Shown: positions 41,894-51,424 of the stretch, one piece after another | Layout: each line of letters begins with the position of its first letter | Position numbering within the stretch: the stretch's first letter is position 1 | Assembly: GCA_023382935.1 (NCBI GenBank) | Contig: JAHDXL010000002.1 | Span: forward strand, 248,001 to 312,000 | DNA: 64,000 nt | Reading direction: 5' to 3' | From: Phycisphaerales bacterium | GTDB lineage: Bacteria > Planctomycetota > Phycisphaerae > Phycisphaerales > UBA1924 | The notes under the pieces: generated by a model | What the model was told of the DNA's origin: nothing | Seen by the model: the letters and a program-made list of their open reading frames with translations, nothing else | The model's database searches: none | Position numbers and translations under genes: made by a program

Positions 41894-43249
41894 TCAGCCG
41901 ACGTCGCGGGTCTGGAACAGGAACACGGCCAGGGAGAGGAATCCGACCACGAGGCAGGCGGCGTAAGCCAGCACCAGCCCGACGTGGCGGAACGGGATCG
42001 AGCGGGCCTGCGAAACGGCGTCCACCAGCCAGAAGAAGTGCATGTTGGGGGTGATTGACCAGATGGCGGCCGCAGCCGGGCGGACCCTGGTCGGCTGGGC
42101 GAAGACAAAGTCGCCCTCGCGGGGGGGACGCGAGACGCGGGCAGGGGGCGACCCAATGTTGCGAATGGTGTAGGTAAGGTCGTTGACCTCTGTGATGACC
42201 ACAGCGGCCGGCACGTCGGGCCGGAACAGGTCGTCCCCAAGCACCTCTTCGGGGGGCAGTTCGGGAGACCAGCGATTGGCAGCACCAAGTCCGTTTGGGG
42301 TGGGGCCGAAGTGGAACTGCATGCCTCGCTTGAGTTCGACCTCGGGCGGAGTCACGAGGCGGACGATGTAGCGTTCGCCGGAGCGGCTGAGGGAGTCATC
42401 GAGGGGATTGGGGGGATATGCCTCGGCGATGGTGGCGATGGGTTTGTTGACGAAGGCAAAGCGCCCGAAGAAGTAGTTGGTGAGCAGCCCGAGGGCGAAC
42501 ACGCCGGCGCAGACGACGATGGTCATCACCTGGCTGAGGCGCGTCGAGGCGGCGACGGCGACGGCGGTCATGACGAGAATAGCGGCGGCCATGCTCACGC
42601 AAGCGAGCATCACCTGCCCTTTGAAGTCGGTGCCCAAGGGCTGGAACTCCCACTTCTTGCTCAGGGCCAGCACCGCGACATAGGCCACAATGGACAGGGG
42701 GGTGAGGACCGCCATGACGGTCTGGGGGAATGACCACCCGTAGAGGAAGTTGCCGGCGCCGGCCACGAGTAGGGAGATTCCCACCGCTCCCATGCCGAGC
42801 ACCCAGACGGGCTGATCGGGATCGTCGGCCGCGGTAGACAGAACCCCGTGCCGCAGGGCGAGCATGAGGAAGGTGAGCATGACCACCGAGGCGATGATCG
42901 TGGCTCCGGCGACGCCAAGGAACTTGCCGATGACCACCGCAGCCCGGGGAAGGGGCTTGGAAACCATGGTGAGGATGGTCTTGTTCTCGATTTCGCGGCT
43001 GATGACGGCCGTGGAGATGAAAGCGGCCAGGAGCATGCCGCAGACGAAGATGGTCGAAAGCCCGATGTCAAACAGGAGTTTCTCGTCAGCGGCGACTTCG
43101 CCGGGGTCGGAGCGGTACCCCATGGAGTAGGCCGACCACCAGACGGAGAGGATCTGGAGCAGCCCGGACAGGACGACGACCAGAAAGACGACCGGCTGGC
43201 GGAGCGCCTCGACAAGGGTGTTTCGTGCGATCGTGAGAGTCGGCAGCAT
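41894..43249 (-). CDS. ABC transporter permease (ABC-2 like)
   Basis: 451 residues from the ATG at 43249. The N-terminus MLPTLTIARNTLVEALRQPV and the following FISTAVISREIENKTILTMV, SKPLPRAAVVIGKFLGVAGA stretches are the ABC-2-type permease pattern, with about six helices. Between helices 5 and 6 there is a ~150-residue periplasmic domain. No ATP-binding domain is encoded next to it; the ATPase gene at 48274 is the nearest one. The start is set by the hydrophobic region; the longer frame to 43873 is unsupported. Confidence 0.85.
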   Translation of the reverse strand: MLPTLTIARNTLVEALRQPVVFLVVVLSGLLQILSVWWSAYSMGYRSDPGEVAADEKLLFDIGLSTIFVCGMLLAAFISTAVISREIENKTILTMVSKPLPRAAVVIGKFLGVAGATIIASVVMLTFLMLALRHGVLSTAADDPDQPVWVLGMGAVGISLLVAGAGNFLYGWSFPQTVMAVLTPLSIVAYVAVLALSKKWEFQPLGTDFKGQVMLACVSMAAAILVMTAVAVAASTRLSQVMTIVVCAGVFALGLLTNYFFGRFAFVNKPIATIAEAYPPNPLDDSLSRSGERYIVRLVTPPEVELKRGMQFHFGPTPNGLGAANRWSPELPPEEVLGDDLFRPDVPAAVVITEVNDLTYTIRNIGSPPARVSRPPREGDFVFAQPTRVRPAAAAIWSITPNMHFFWLVDAVSQARSIPFRHVGLVLAYAACLVVGFLSLAVFLFQTRDVG

Positions 43250-43678
43250 GCTTGAACCGGGGTGCCGGACCGTGGCGGAAGGAAATGCGAACCCCGGAGA
43301 GGGGACCGATGGTATACGTCGGAGCGGGCGAAGGCGCGCGAACCCCGGGTGGGCGGAGGCGTAAGAGCGGTATGGCCCGGGCAGGGGGAGCCTCTGGCGG
43401 ATATATGTATGGGCGGAGTTGCCGTTCGGTTCGCGCGGTTTGGGTGGGGAGTCGAAGATGACCCGGAGTTTGAACGGTCGTGCGACAAGGGACGGTCCGA
43501 CAGCGGATTGGTGGAAACCGCCCGAGGACGGGGCGAGAATAGACCCCCGCCGAAAGGGGGCAGTGTCGTCATGGTCGCGCGCTGTTCTGCGCGTGGGCAC
43601 GCCGGTTGATTCGGGTAATAAGCCGGGCTGGGCGCGAGGTTTCCGCTCGCGTCGGCCGAAGCGGGGTAAGCAGTCGCG
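43250..43678. other. Intergenic region before the SPFH operon
   Basis: 429 bp, mostly G/C-rich and without a convincing gene. It holds short hairpins, including CCCCC-gccgaaa-GGGGG at 43544-43560, and short open frames with no recognisable features. It should contain the promoters of the divergent ABC permease and the SPFH operon; a TATTCT-like sequence reads on the minus strand at 43537-43542. Confidence 0.4.
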
Positions 43679-45766
43679 ATGAAAGCCGACTATCTGACCT
43701 TCCAACGTGGAACGTCCGTCTCCATCCTCGGATTTGCGATCCAACTCGTTCTGGCGCTTGCGTTTTTGATCTACGCCCAATACTCGAAGGACCACGCCGC
43801 CTTCACAGCGGCGCTGTACCTGGGACTTGGGCTCCTCGTCTGGTTCACGCTGGGGGTCATGTTCGACCTGCACCGTCGCGAGCGGCTTGAGGCGCTGGAG
43901 ATCGAGTCATTCGGGGCCACAGAGACGGGCAGCGCGTTCAAGAGCGGCGAAGAGGAGATCCGCGAGGGTGCTCGCCGACTTGCGGCCATGCAGACCTATT
44001 TCGTGCCGGCGATGAGCCTCGTGATTGCGGGCGGGCTGATCGGCATTGGCTGGTGGCGGCTGGCCGGCGCTCGGGCCATCGTGCATCAGGAAGCAACGGT
44101 CAACGCGTCCCTGCCTGGCTGGGGTATCGCCATCGGCATCGGGGCCGCGTTTGTGGGATTCGTCTTCGCGCGTTTCGTGGCGGGCATGGCCAAGCAAAAG
44201 GTCTGGGCCAGTTTGCGAGCCGGCGCTGCGTATTCAGTGGGGGCGGCGCTGCTGGGGCTGGCGCTGGCTGTAGCGCACTTCATCAACTACGCGGGCAAAG
44301 AGGACGTGGCGCTGCGATACGTTCCGGCGGCCTTTGCCGTCGCGATCATCGTGCTCGGGTGCGAGGTCATTGTGAACTTCGCACTGGACATCTATCGCCC
44401 GCGCCGGCCCGGTGAAGACCCCAGGGCGGCGTTTGATTCGCGCGTGCTGGGCTTCCTGGCGGCGCCGGACAAGATCGCCGAATCGCTGGGCGAGGCCATC
44501 AACTATCAGTTCGGCATCGACGTCACGGGCTCGTGGTTTTACAAGTTGCTGAGCCGTTCGCTGGCGACGCTGGCGATGCTGGCGGCGACGACGGCGTGGC
44601 TGCTGACCGGGCTGGTAGTGATCGAGCCGCATCAGCGGGCGATGATCCTGACGTGGGGAACGGTGAGCCGGGCAGACGTCGGGCCGGGGCTGCACTTCAA
44701 GTGGCCTTGGCCGATCAGCACTGTCGAGATTCCGGAACACGTGGAAACCAAGGTGGTCGATGGTCGTCCGGTGCAATCTCGAATCCGGACGGTCGAGGGC
44801 GTGCGTGTGCTGCACATCGGGACGAATCCTCCCGACGAGGACAAGGGCCCGATTCTGTGGACCAAGCAGCACGCTCTGAACGAGCAGTTCCTGATTGTGC
44901 AGCCGTCGAAAGATACGGCGCCCGGGGGCGCGGCCGCTGCTTCGGGCGGGGACTCGAAGGACGTGGCGCTGGTGGCCATTGAGGTTCCGGTGCACTACGT
45001 CGTGAAGGACGTGCAATTGTTTGATCAGGTGGCCTCGCCGGAAGTGCGCGACCAGTTGTTCACGTCCCTGGGCCGGCGCGTGGTCATGCACTTTGCCAGC
45101 ACGCTGACGGTGGACCAGGTGCTGACGACGGACCGGTCGAGGCTGGCCGAGCAGTTACGTGAGGAGTTGAAGCGGGAGTTCGGGCGCCTGAACGAAGGTC
45201 GTGGCGCCGGGATTGAAATTCTGTTCGTGGGGATCGAGGGCGTGCACCCGCCGATGAAGGTGGCGCCCCAGTTCGAGCAGGTCATTGGCGACCGGCAGAA
45301 GCGCGACATGGCGATCGAGGACGCGCAGCGCTACAAGATCGAGCGATTGACTACAGCCGCTGGCACGGTGGAACGGGCCGAGACCATCGCCGGGAAACTG
45401 GATCAACTCGACGCGATGATGCGTGCTGGCGCCGATGAGACGGAGATTGCGGCGTTTCGACTGGAGATCCAGCATGACCTGGAGGCGGCCGGCGGGGAGA
45501 TGGGGGCCCTGCTGATCGAGGCCAGTGCGCAGCGCTGGACGCGGCACATGGGCGAACGCGGGCGTTCGTCGCTGCACCAGGGTCAGGTGGCCTCGTATCG
45601 AGCCGCGCCGGAGTTGTACCGGGCCAAGAAGTACTTTGAAGCGCTGGCCGACGTGATGGCCGGCGCCCGCGTGTTCATCGTTCCCGAGAACACCTCGATG
45701 GTGCGACTGGAACTGCAGGATCAGCGGAGCACGGAAGTATTCAATCCCGAGGCTGGCGGCCCGTAA
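43679..45766 (+). CDS. SPFH/band-7 protein with multi-span N-terminus (HflK-like)
   Basis: 695 residues. The N-terminal ~300 residues contain about seven membrane helices (for example SVSILGFAIQLVLALAFLIY and AIAIGIGAAFVGFVFARFVA), an unusual addition. The SPFH domain begins near residue 310: LTGLVVIEPHQRAMILTWGT and VGPGLHFKWPWPISTVEIPE. A coiled region and a final strand-rich part follow. HflK/stomatin-like proteins form large rings around membrane complexes. First of three SPFH genes. Confidence 0.85.
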   Translation: MKADYLTFQRGTSVSILGFAIQLVLALAFLIYAQYSKDHAAFTAALYLGLGLLVWFTLGVMFDLHRRERLEALEIESFGATETGSAFKSGEEEIREGARRLAAMQTYFVPAMSLVIAGGLIGIGWWRLAGARAIVHQEATVNASLPGWGIAIGIGAAFVGFVFARFVAGMAKQKVWASLRAGAAYSVGAALLGLALAVAHFINYAGKEDVALRYVPAAFAVAIIVLGCEVIVNFALDIYRPRRPGEDPRAAFDSRVLGFLAAPDKIAESLGEAINYQFGIDVTGSWFYKLLSRSLATLAMLAATTAWLLTGLVVIEPHQRAMILTWGTVSRADVGPGLHFKWPWPISTVEIPEHVETKVVDGRPVQSRIRTVEGVRVLHIGTNPPDEDKGPILWTKQHALNEQFLIVQPSKDTAPGGAAAASGGDSKDVALVAIEVPVHYVVKDVQLFDQVASPEVRDQLFTSLGRRVVMHFASTLTVDQVLTTDRSRLAEQLREELKREFGRLNEGRGAGIEILFVGIEGVHPPMKVAPQFEQVIGDRQKRDMAIEDAQRYKIERLTTAAGTVERAETIAGKLDQLDAMMRAGADETEIAAFRLEIQHDLEAAGGEMGALLIEASAQRWTRHMGERGRSSLHQGQVASYRAAPELYRAKKYFEALADVMAGARVFIVPENTSMVRLELQDQRSTEVFNPEAGGP

Positions 45767-45825
45767 GGGAAGTTGAGTGTGGGTAGCGCCGGGGCGAGGC
45801 GCCCGCGGCAGGAGTCGATAGCGAG

Positions 45826-46848
45826 ATGAGCGCCAAGAAACTGGTATTGTGGGCGATTGCCGCTTTGTTCATCGCGGCGGTGCTGTCGTTTGCCGTGACG
45901 TACAGCGTGCGGTTCACCGAGGCGGCGGTGGTGACGACGTTCGGCAAGGCGAGCGAGACCTCCGACCGCTCGGACCCCGGCCTGCACTTCAAACTGCCCT
46001 ACCCGATTCAATCGGTGACCAAGTACGACACCCGAGAGCGGTACATCCAGGCGCGCAGCGAGACGCAGCAGACGGCCGACAACTTTCAGATCGTGGTCGA
46101 GGGGTTTGCAACGTATCGGGTGTCGGACCCGCTGGCGTTCTACCGACGATTCAGTTCGGCCGCTGGCGGCAACCGTCCGATCGATCACTTCCGCGAGGCG
46201 GAGGAGTTGCTGCGTTCGCGTCTGCGTGCGGCCCTGGGCGAGACGAGCAAGTTCCGGATGAGCGACCTGTTCGTGGAGCGCGTGGGGGGCTCGAAGTTGC
46301 CCGAGTTGGAGAGATTGATTCTCGCGCAGATGAGCGGGCAGAGCGAGTCGGGTGAGAGTCTGAGCGCGTACGGGTTGAGCGTCACGACGGTGGGCGTCGA
46401 CCGCATCGTCCTGCCCGAGGCGACGACTCAGGCGGTGATGGACAAGATGGCGGCCAACCGGGTGCGTCTGGCCGGGCAGTACACGGCCGAGGGCACGGCG
46501 AGGGCCACGACGATCAAGGCGGCGGCCGACGCGGACGCGCAGCGCATCCGCGCCTTTGCGCAGAGCCGGGCCAAGGAGATCATCGCGCGAGGCGAGCAGG
46601 AGGCGGCCAAGTTCCTGGCCGAGCAGGACGAGTTTCCGGAACTGGCGGTGTTCATTCAGAACATCGAACTGATGCGCAGCGTGCTGGCCAAGAAGTTGAC
46701 GCTGGTGCTCAGTTCGCGTGATTTCGGCATGAAGTTGTTCTCGCCCGACGCATTGCGTGATCTGGAGCAGGGCAAGTTGCCGGTCGACCTGGAGCAGATG
46801 CCAGGCGGTGGCCTCAACGCCGGTTCGAGTTTGGAGGACGGGCGATGA
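45826..46848 (+). CDS. SPFH/band-7 protein, HflC-like
   Basis: 340 residues. N-terminal membrane helix (~6-28), then VRFTEAAVVTTFGKASETSD, PGLHFKLPYPIQSVTKYDTR and VDRIVLPEATTQAVMDKMAA, all in the HflC order, followed by an Ala/Arg helical region (IKAAADADAQRIRAFAQSRA) and a short tail. It has the size of HflC. It lies between two larger SPFH proteins, and its stop overlaps the next start (ATGA). It probably forms a mixed ring with them. No ftsH is visible in the window. Confidence 0.88.
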   Translation: MSAKKLVLWAIAALFIAAVLSFAVTYSVRFTEAAVVTTFGKASETSDRSDPGLHFKLPYPIQSVTKYDTRERYIQARSETQQTADNFQIVVEGFATYRVSDPLAFYRRFSSAAGGNRPIDHFREAEELLRSRLRAALGETSKFRMSDLFVERVGGSKLPELERLILAQMSGQSESGESLSAYGLSVTTVGVDRIVLPEATTQAVMDKMAANRVRLAGQYTAEGTARATTIKAAADADAQRIRAFAQSRAKEIIARGEQEAAKFLAEQDEFPELAVFIQNIELMRSVLAKKLTLVLSSRDFGMKLFSPDALRDLEQGKLPVDLEQMPGGGLNAGSSLEDGR

Positions 46849-48251
46849 GCGACATGGATGTCAACGGGCAGGATTCGATCGAGCCGCCGCCGGGGGACAG
46901 TTCGCGCGTCGCCTCGATGCGTTTGCGCGACCCGGGGGAGCGTTCGGAGCAGTTGATGGACCCGGCCAACCAGTCGCTGGCCGAGGCCCTGCGTATCACG
47001 TATCGCATCGTGCAATTGGCGATGATCGCGCTGGCGTTCCTTTTCCTGTTCAGCGGCGTGCAGCGTGTGGCCGAAGGGGAGCGCGGGATTCCGCTGTTCT
47101 TCGGCGAACCGACGGCCGAGCAACTGGAGCCCGGCCTGCACTTCAGTGCGCCGTTCCCGATCGGGGAGATCGTGAAGGTCGATGCGACCACGTCGAAACT
47201 GGAGATCATGTTCGAGTATTGGCCGCGGGTGGCCCAGGGCCGGCAGGAGGATCCGGTGGACCGCCTGCCCGCGTCGCCTCAACTGATTCCCGGTGCGGAC
47301 GGGTCGCTCATCACGAGTGATCTGAGCATTGCGCACGCGCAATGGAAGGTGGAGTATCGCCGGGTGAGCCATCGGACGTTTGCCGAGAACATCCACCCCG
47401 ATGCGGAGAAGAGCATCGTGCAGGCGGCGGTGCAGCGCGGTATCGTACGGGTGGTGGCTGAGACCACGGTGGACGGGCTGCTGGGTCTGGCCGACAGTGG
47501 GGAGGGTTCGATCACCGACCGTATCCGGGCGATCGCGCAGGAGATGCTGACGGACGACCTGAACTCGGGCATCGTGATCGACAAGGTGACGCTGTATCGC
47601 AAGACGGCCCCCGTGCGCCTGATCGATCAGTTTGCCAGCGTGCAGACAGCAGCCGCGGCCGCGGGCAAGGGGCGTGAAGAGGCCGAGGATGCTCGTGACA
47701 CGACGCTCAACGGGGTGGCGGGGAACGCGCACCGCGAGTTGATCAAACTGATCCAGTATTACGAGAGCGCGATCGAGTTGGAGCAGGCCGAGCGGGCCGA
47801 GGAGATCCTGACGGCGATCAACAACGTGATCGAGGGCCGTGCGGCCGAGTTTGAGGATGTGATCGTGTACGCCGGGCAGGCGTCGGGCGAGGTGACGGAG
47901 ATCATCAGTCAGGCGAGGTCGCAGGCGACGGCGCTGCGTGAGTCGGCTGAGGCCGATCTGCGGATCTATCGGGCCAAACTGGCGCAGTTCCGTGCCAACC
48001 CGCGGCTGATGATGCAGGTGGACTGGGTGTCGGCGTACCGCGACCTGACGAGTCGGCAGTTTGTGCAGACCATGCTGCTTCCCGAGGGTGTGCCGCCGCA
48101 GTTGCTGATCAACGCCGACCCGGACATCATGGAAGAGATTTACAGTTGGAACAAGCAGCGTCAGATGGAAAAGCGGGTCGAGCAGCGCACGCGCGAGATC
48201 CAGCAGAAGCGGTTTGAGACCAACAGGACTCCGATTGACAGGGGCGAGTGA
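46845..48251 (+). CDS. SPFH/band-7 protein, HflK-like
   Basis: 468 residues; ATGA overlap with the gene before. A ~50-residue cytoplasmic N-terminus precedes one helix (~56-76, IVQLAMIALAFLFLFSGVQR), then VAEGERGIPLFFGEPTAEQL and PGLHFSAPFPIGEIVKVD. The domain is followed by helical stretches (ELIKLIQYYESAIELEQAER) and a C-terminal basic region. It is clearly different from the first SPFH protein, lacking its multi-span N-terminus. Third SPFH in a row, before an ABC ATPase. Confidence 0.86.
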   Translation: MSDMDVNGQDSIEPPPGDSSRVASMRLRDPGERSEQLMDPANQSLAEALRITYRIVQLAMIALAFLFLFSGVQRVAEGERGIPLFFGEPTAEQLEPGLHFSAPFPIGEIVKVDATTSKLEIMFEYWPRVAQGRQEDPVDRLPASPQLIPGADGSLITSDLSIAHAQWKVEYRRVSHRTFAENIHPDAEKSIVQAAVQRGIVRVVAETTVDGLLGLADSGEGSITDRIRAIAQEMLTDDLNSGIVIDKVTLYRKTAPVRLIDQFASVQTAAAAAGKGREEAEDARDTTLNGVAGNAHRELIKLIQYYESAIELEQAERAEEILTAINNVIEGRAAEFEDVIVYAGQASGEVTEIISQARSQATALRESAEADLRIYRAKLAQFRANPRLMMQVDWVSAYRDLTSRQFVQTMLLPEGVPPQLLINADPDIMEEIYSWNKQRQMEKRVEQRTREIQQKRFETNRTPIDRGE

Positions 48252-48273
48252 GTCCGGGCAGGAGCGCGGTCGG

Positions 48274-49503
48274 ATGGCAGATCAGGGGTTCAGCACCAGT
48301 GATTCGATTCCGGTGGTCGAGTGTCGGCGTCTGACCAAGGTCTTCAAGGACTTCTGGATGCGCGATCGCGCCCGCGCGGTCGATGATCTGTCTTTCGACG
48401 TGAACCCCAGAGAGATCTTCGGACTGCTGGGCCCCAACGGCTCGGGCAAGAGCACGACGATCAAGATCATGCTGGGTCTGCTGCGTCCGACCAGCGGCCG
48501 CGTGGGGATCTTCGGGCGTCCCCCGGCCGATGTGGGCGTCAAGAAGCGCATCGGCTACCTGCCGGAAGAGTCGTATCTCTACCAGTTCCTCAACGCGCGG
48601 GAGACGCTCGAGTATTACGGCAAGTTGTTTCACCTCGACCGCCGCGTGCGGGAGCGGCGCATCGATGAACTGCTGGACATGGTCGGCCTCACGCACGCGC
48701 AGTTTCGTCCTGTGCGCGAGTATTCGAAGGGCATGCAGCGGCGCATCGGGCTGGCGCAAGCCCTGATCAATGACCCCGACCTGCTCATTCTCGACGAGCC
48801 GACGACGGGGCTTGATCCGATCGGCACGCGGCAGGTCAAGGATCTGATCCTCGAACTCGGTCGCCGCGGAAAGACCGTCATTCTCTCCAGCCACCTGCTG
48901 GCTGACGTGGAAGACGTGGTTGACCGCATGATCATCCTCTACGGCGGCAAGAAGCGTGACGAGGGAAGTTGCGACGGGCTGCTGACGCGCAAGAACCTCA
49001 CCACGATCGAGAGCGATGAACTGGATGACGAAACGGTCTCGCGGATCGACGAACTGATCCGGGCCCGGTCAGGAGGGCAGAAATCGATCCGCAAGGTGAC
49101 CAAGCCGCGACAGAAACTCGAAGAGTTGTTCCTCGGCATCGTCGAGCGGGCACAGGCCGAGCGGGCGAGCACCAGCGGCGCGATGCATGGCGGGGCGACG
49201 GCGGCATTCCTGCGCGGCGAGGAAGAGAGCAAGGAAGGGCAGGAACTGATCGAGAGCCTGGTGCGTGACGAGGCGCCGGCCCGGTCGGTCGAGAGCCTGC
49301 TGGCCGAAGCATCTTCGCCCGTGCCCTCTCAGGCTTCGGCCGAACAGAAGCGTGTGATCGAATCGCTCATGCAGGACGACCAGGCAGAGATGCCCGCAAC
49401 GGCCAAGCGGCCTGCGAGTCCGCCGTCAAAGGTGCCCGAAGACGTCGACCGCAGCGTCATCGACGCGCTGCTGGATGATGGTGGCGAGGAGAAGCGTCCG
49501 TGA
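48274..49503 (+). CDS. ABC transporter ATPase with long C-terminal tail
   Basis: 409 residues from the ATG at 48274. Walker A GPNGSGKST, signature YSKGMQRR, Walker B LLILDEPTTG and the SSHLLAD switch are present within residues ~1-230. The tail of ~180 residues contains repeated short motifs: LIESLVRDEAPA, VESLLAEASSPV, VIESLMQDDQAE, VIDALLDDGGEE. Such a tail is not usual in this family. It pairs with the permease encoded next (GTGA overlap). It follows the third SPFH gene by 22 bp. Confidence 0.93.
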   Translation: MADQGFSTSDSIPVVECRRLTKVFKDFWMRDRARAVDDLSFDVNPREIFGLLGPNGSGKSTTIKIMLGLLRPTSGRVGIFGRPPADVGVKKRIGYLPEESYLYQFLNARETLEYYGKLFHLDRRVRERRIDELLDMVGLTHAQFRPVREYSKGMQRRIGLAQALINDPDLLILDEPTTGLDPIGTRQVKDLILELGRRGKTVILSSHLLADVEDVVDRMIILYGGKKRDEGSCDGLLTRKNLTTIESDELDDETVSRIDELIRARSGGQKSIRKVTKPRQKLEELFLGIVERAQAERASTSGAMHGGATAAFLRGEEESKEGQELIESLVRDEAPARSVESLLAEASSPVPSQASAEQKRVIESLMQDDQAEMPATAKRPASPPSKVPEDVDRSVIDALLDDGGEEKRP

Positions 49504-51410
49504 GCCTGTCGTCTCGACTTGCCGCGGTCAATCGCTTTCAGAGGTCGCGCGGATTCAAGATCGGCGCGTCGATCGTGCTCGGTGTGGCGGCCGTGGCTCT
49601 GGCGGGCACGCTGTTCGTGGGTGTAACGTCCGGGGGTTTCCAGTTGCCGGCGCTGCAGAACGTCGATCCGAACTCCGAAGCCGCCCGCGTGCTCGGCAAG
49701 GCCATCTCAGGCGGAAACCCGGTTCCCGTGCTCATCGGCGGGGGCGTGATCGTGCTGTCGGCGCTGCTGGCGATCGTGTGGCTGGGCCTGGGTTTGACGT
49801 ATGTGGCGTTCTCGCTGGTGACTCTGCTGGTGGCCTGGCCGCTGCTGGTCTTCTCTTCGACCAGCGCGCTGGGTCTGGTGACGCTGGGCGCATCGCAGTT
49901 GGGCTGGGTGTTCTTGCTGCTCATGCGTGTGATGGAGGTGATCTTCAGCGGCTCGGGCGTGGTGGTGGGGGTGGTGCGCAACGTGCTCCACGAGGCCGTG
50001 CGCATGAAGGTGTCGATGGTGTTCATCGTGCTGTTGATCCTGGGGCTGGCAACGCTGCCGGGAGTGCTGGACGCGGCGCAACCGCTGCGGTATCGCGTGC
50101 AATCGTTCATGCAGTATGCGACGGGCGGTACCTTCTGGATGCTGGCGGTGCTGACGCTGGTGTTCGGTGTGACGACGCTGACCAGCGAGCAGCGCACGCG
50201 AGTGATCTGGCAGACGGTGACCAAGCCCGTACCGGCCTGGAAGTACCTGCTGGGCAAGTGGATCGGCATCGTCGCGCTTCAGTTTGTGTTGCTGGCGGTG
50301 TGTGCGACGGCCATTTTCGGGTTTGTGGAATACCTGCGGGCGCAGCCGGCCATCGGCGAGCGAACCGCCTATGCGGCTACCGAGGGGGCCGTTTCCGAAG
50401 ATCGCCTGATTCTCGAGACACAGGTGCTCACGGCTCGAAAGGCCGTCGAGCCGCTGATACCCCTGAAGAAGACCGATCCGGGCTTCGTCAGGGCGGTCGA
50501 GCAGTACATCGAGAACGAGCGGCGCACCAACGCACAGTTCGCCACCCAGGCGCCTGATCGCCGAAAAGTGGAAGACGATCTCTACAAGGACTACGTGCAG
50601 GCCTATCGGTCGATCGATCCGCAGACTGAGCAGTTGGGCGAGACGTATCAGTTCACCGGGCTGGCCGAAGCGAAGAAGCGCGACCTGCCGATCACGCTGC
50701 GCTACCGCATCGACTCGGGGGGCAATCGCCCGGACGAGTTCTTCATGCTCACCATCCTGCTGCCCGACGGATCGCCGATCATCCGTAACACGGGGCTGGG
50801 CATGAACCACTCGGTGTCGATTTCACCGAGTTACATTGACAACGAGGGAAACCTCTTTATCCGCGTGTACAACGGGCAGTTGGGAATCGCGCCCGACGGG
50901 CAGATGGCCGTGGCTCTCAACCCGCGCACCATCACCTTCCCCCCCGGCGGATTGCAGGTGACCTACCAGGCAGGCAGTTTCCGCACCAACTTCGTGCGCG
51001 TGGTGGCGGTGCTGTGGCTGAAGCTGGCGTTCCTGGCGATGCTGGCGATCTGGGCTTCAACGTTCCTGAGTTTCTCCGTTGCTTCGCTGGTGGCGATCTC
51101 GGTGTTTCTCATGGCCGAGATGGCAGGATTCATCACCAAGTCTGTCGAGACCTACAGCACGGCCGATCACCAGGGGCACACGCAACTGGTCAAGGTGATC
51201 GCGGCGTGGGTATCCACCCGCGTCGCCAGTATCTTCAGCGTCTATGCCAACCTCGAACCGGTCGGGCGACTGGTGGATGGGCGCCTGATGTCGTGGAGCG
51301 GGGTGATCGGCGGAGCCCTGGTGCTGTCCGTGGCGACCGGGCTGCTGTACCTGCTCGGCGTGGTGACGTTCCGTCGCCGTGAACTGGCGATCTATTCGGG
51401 GCACGGGTGA
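49500..51410 (+). CDS. ABC transporter permease (ABC-2 like)
   Basis: 636 residues, GTG start. About ten membrane helices (for example IGASIVLGVAAVALAGTLFV and VPVLIGGGVIVLSALLAIVW), with TSEQRTRVIWQTVTKPVPAW in the position of the ABC-2 coupling segment. A long periplasmic domain (~residues 285-500) of mixed strands follows, then four helices near the end. It is the probable partner of the ATPase. The second ABC-2 permease, at 41894-43249 on the other strand, has a similar plan. Confidence 0.86.
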   Translation: MSLSSRLAAVNRFQRSRGFKIGASIVLGVAAVALAGTLFVGVTSGGFQLPALQNVDPNSEAARVLGKAISGGNPVPVLIGGGVIVLSALLAIVWLGLGLTYVAFSLVTLLVAWPLLVFSSTSALGLVTLGASQLGWVFLLLMRVMEVIFSGSGVVVGVVRNVLHEAVRMKVSMVFIVLLILGLATLPGVLDAAQPLRYRVQSFMQYATGGTFWMLAVLTLVFGVTTLTSEQRTRVIWQTVTKPVPAWKYLLGKWIGIVALQFVLLAVCATAIFGFVEYLRAQPAIGERTAYAATEGAVSEDRLILETQVLTARKAVEPLIPLKKTDPGFVRAVEQYIENERRTNAQFATQAPDRRKVEDDLYKDYVQAYRSIDPQTEQLGETYQFTGLAEAKKRDLPITLRYRIDSGGNRPDEFFMLTILLPDGSPIIRNTGLGMNHSVSISPSYIDNEGNLFIRVYNGQLGIAPDGQMAVALNPRTITFPPGGLQVTYQAGSFRTNFVRVVAVLWLKLAFLAMLAIWASTFLSFSVASLVAISVFLMAEMAGFITKSVETYSTADHQGHTQLVKVIAAWVSTRVASIFSVYANLEPVGRLVDGRLMSWSGVIGGALVLSVATGLLYLLGVVTFRRRELAIYSGHG

Positions 51411-51424
51411 GGCAGGGAGGAATC

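Noticed and set aside
43250-43678. Short plus-strand frames in the SPFH upstream gap
   Set aside because: Arg/Gly-rich, no ribosome sites or recognisable motifs.
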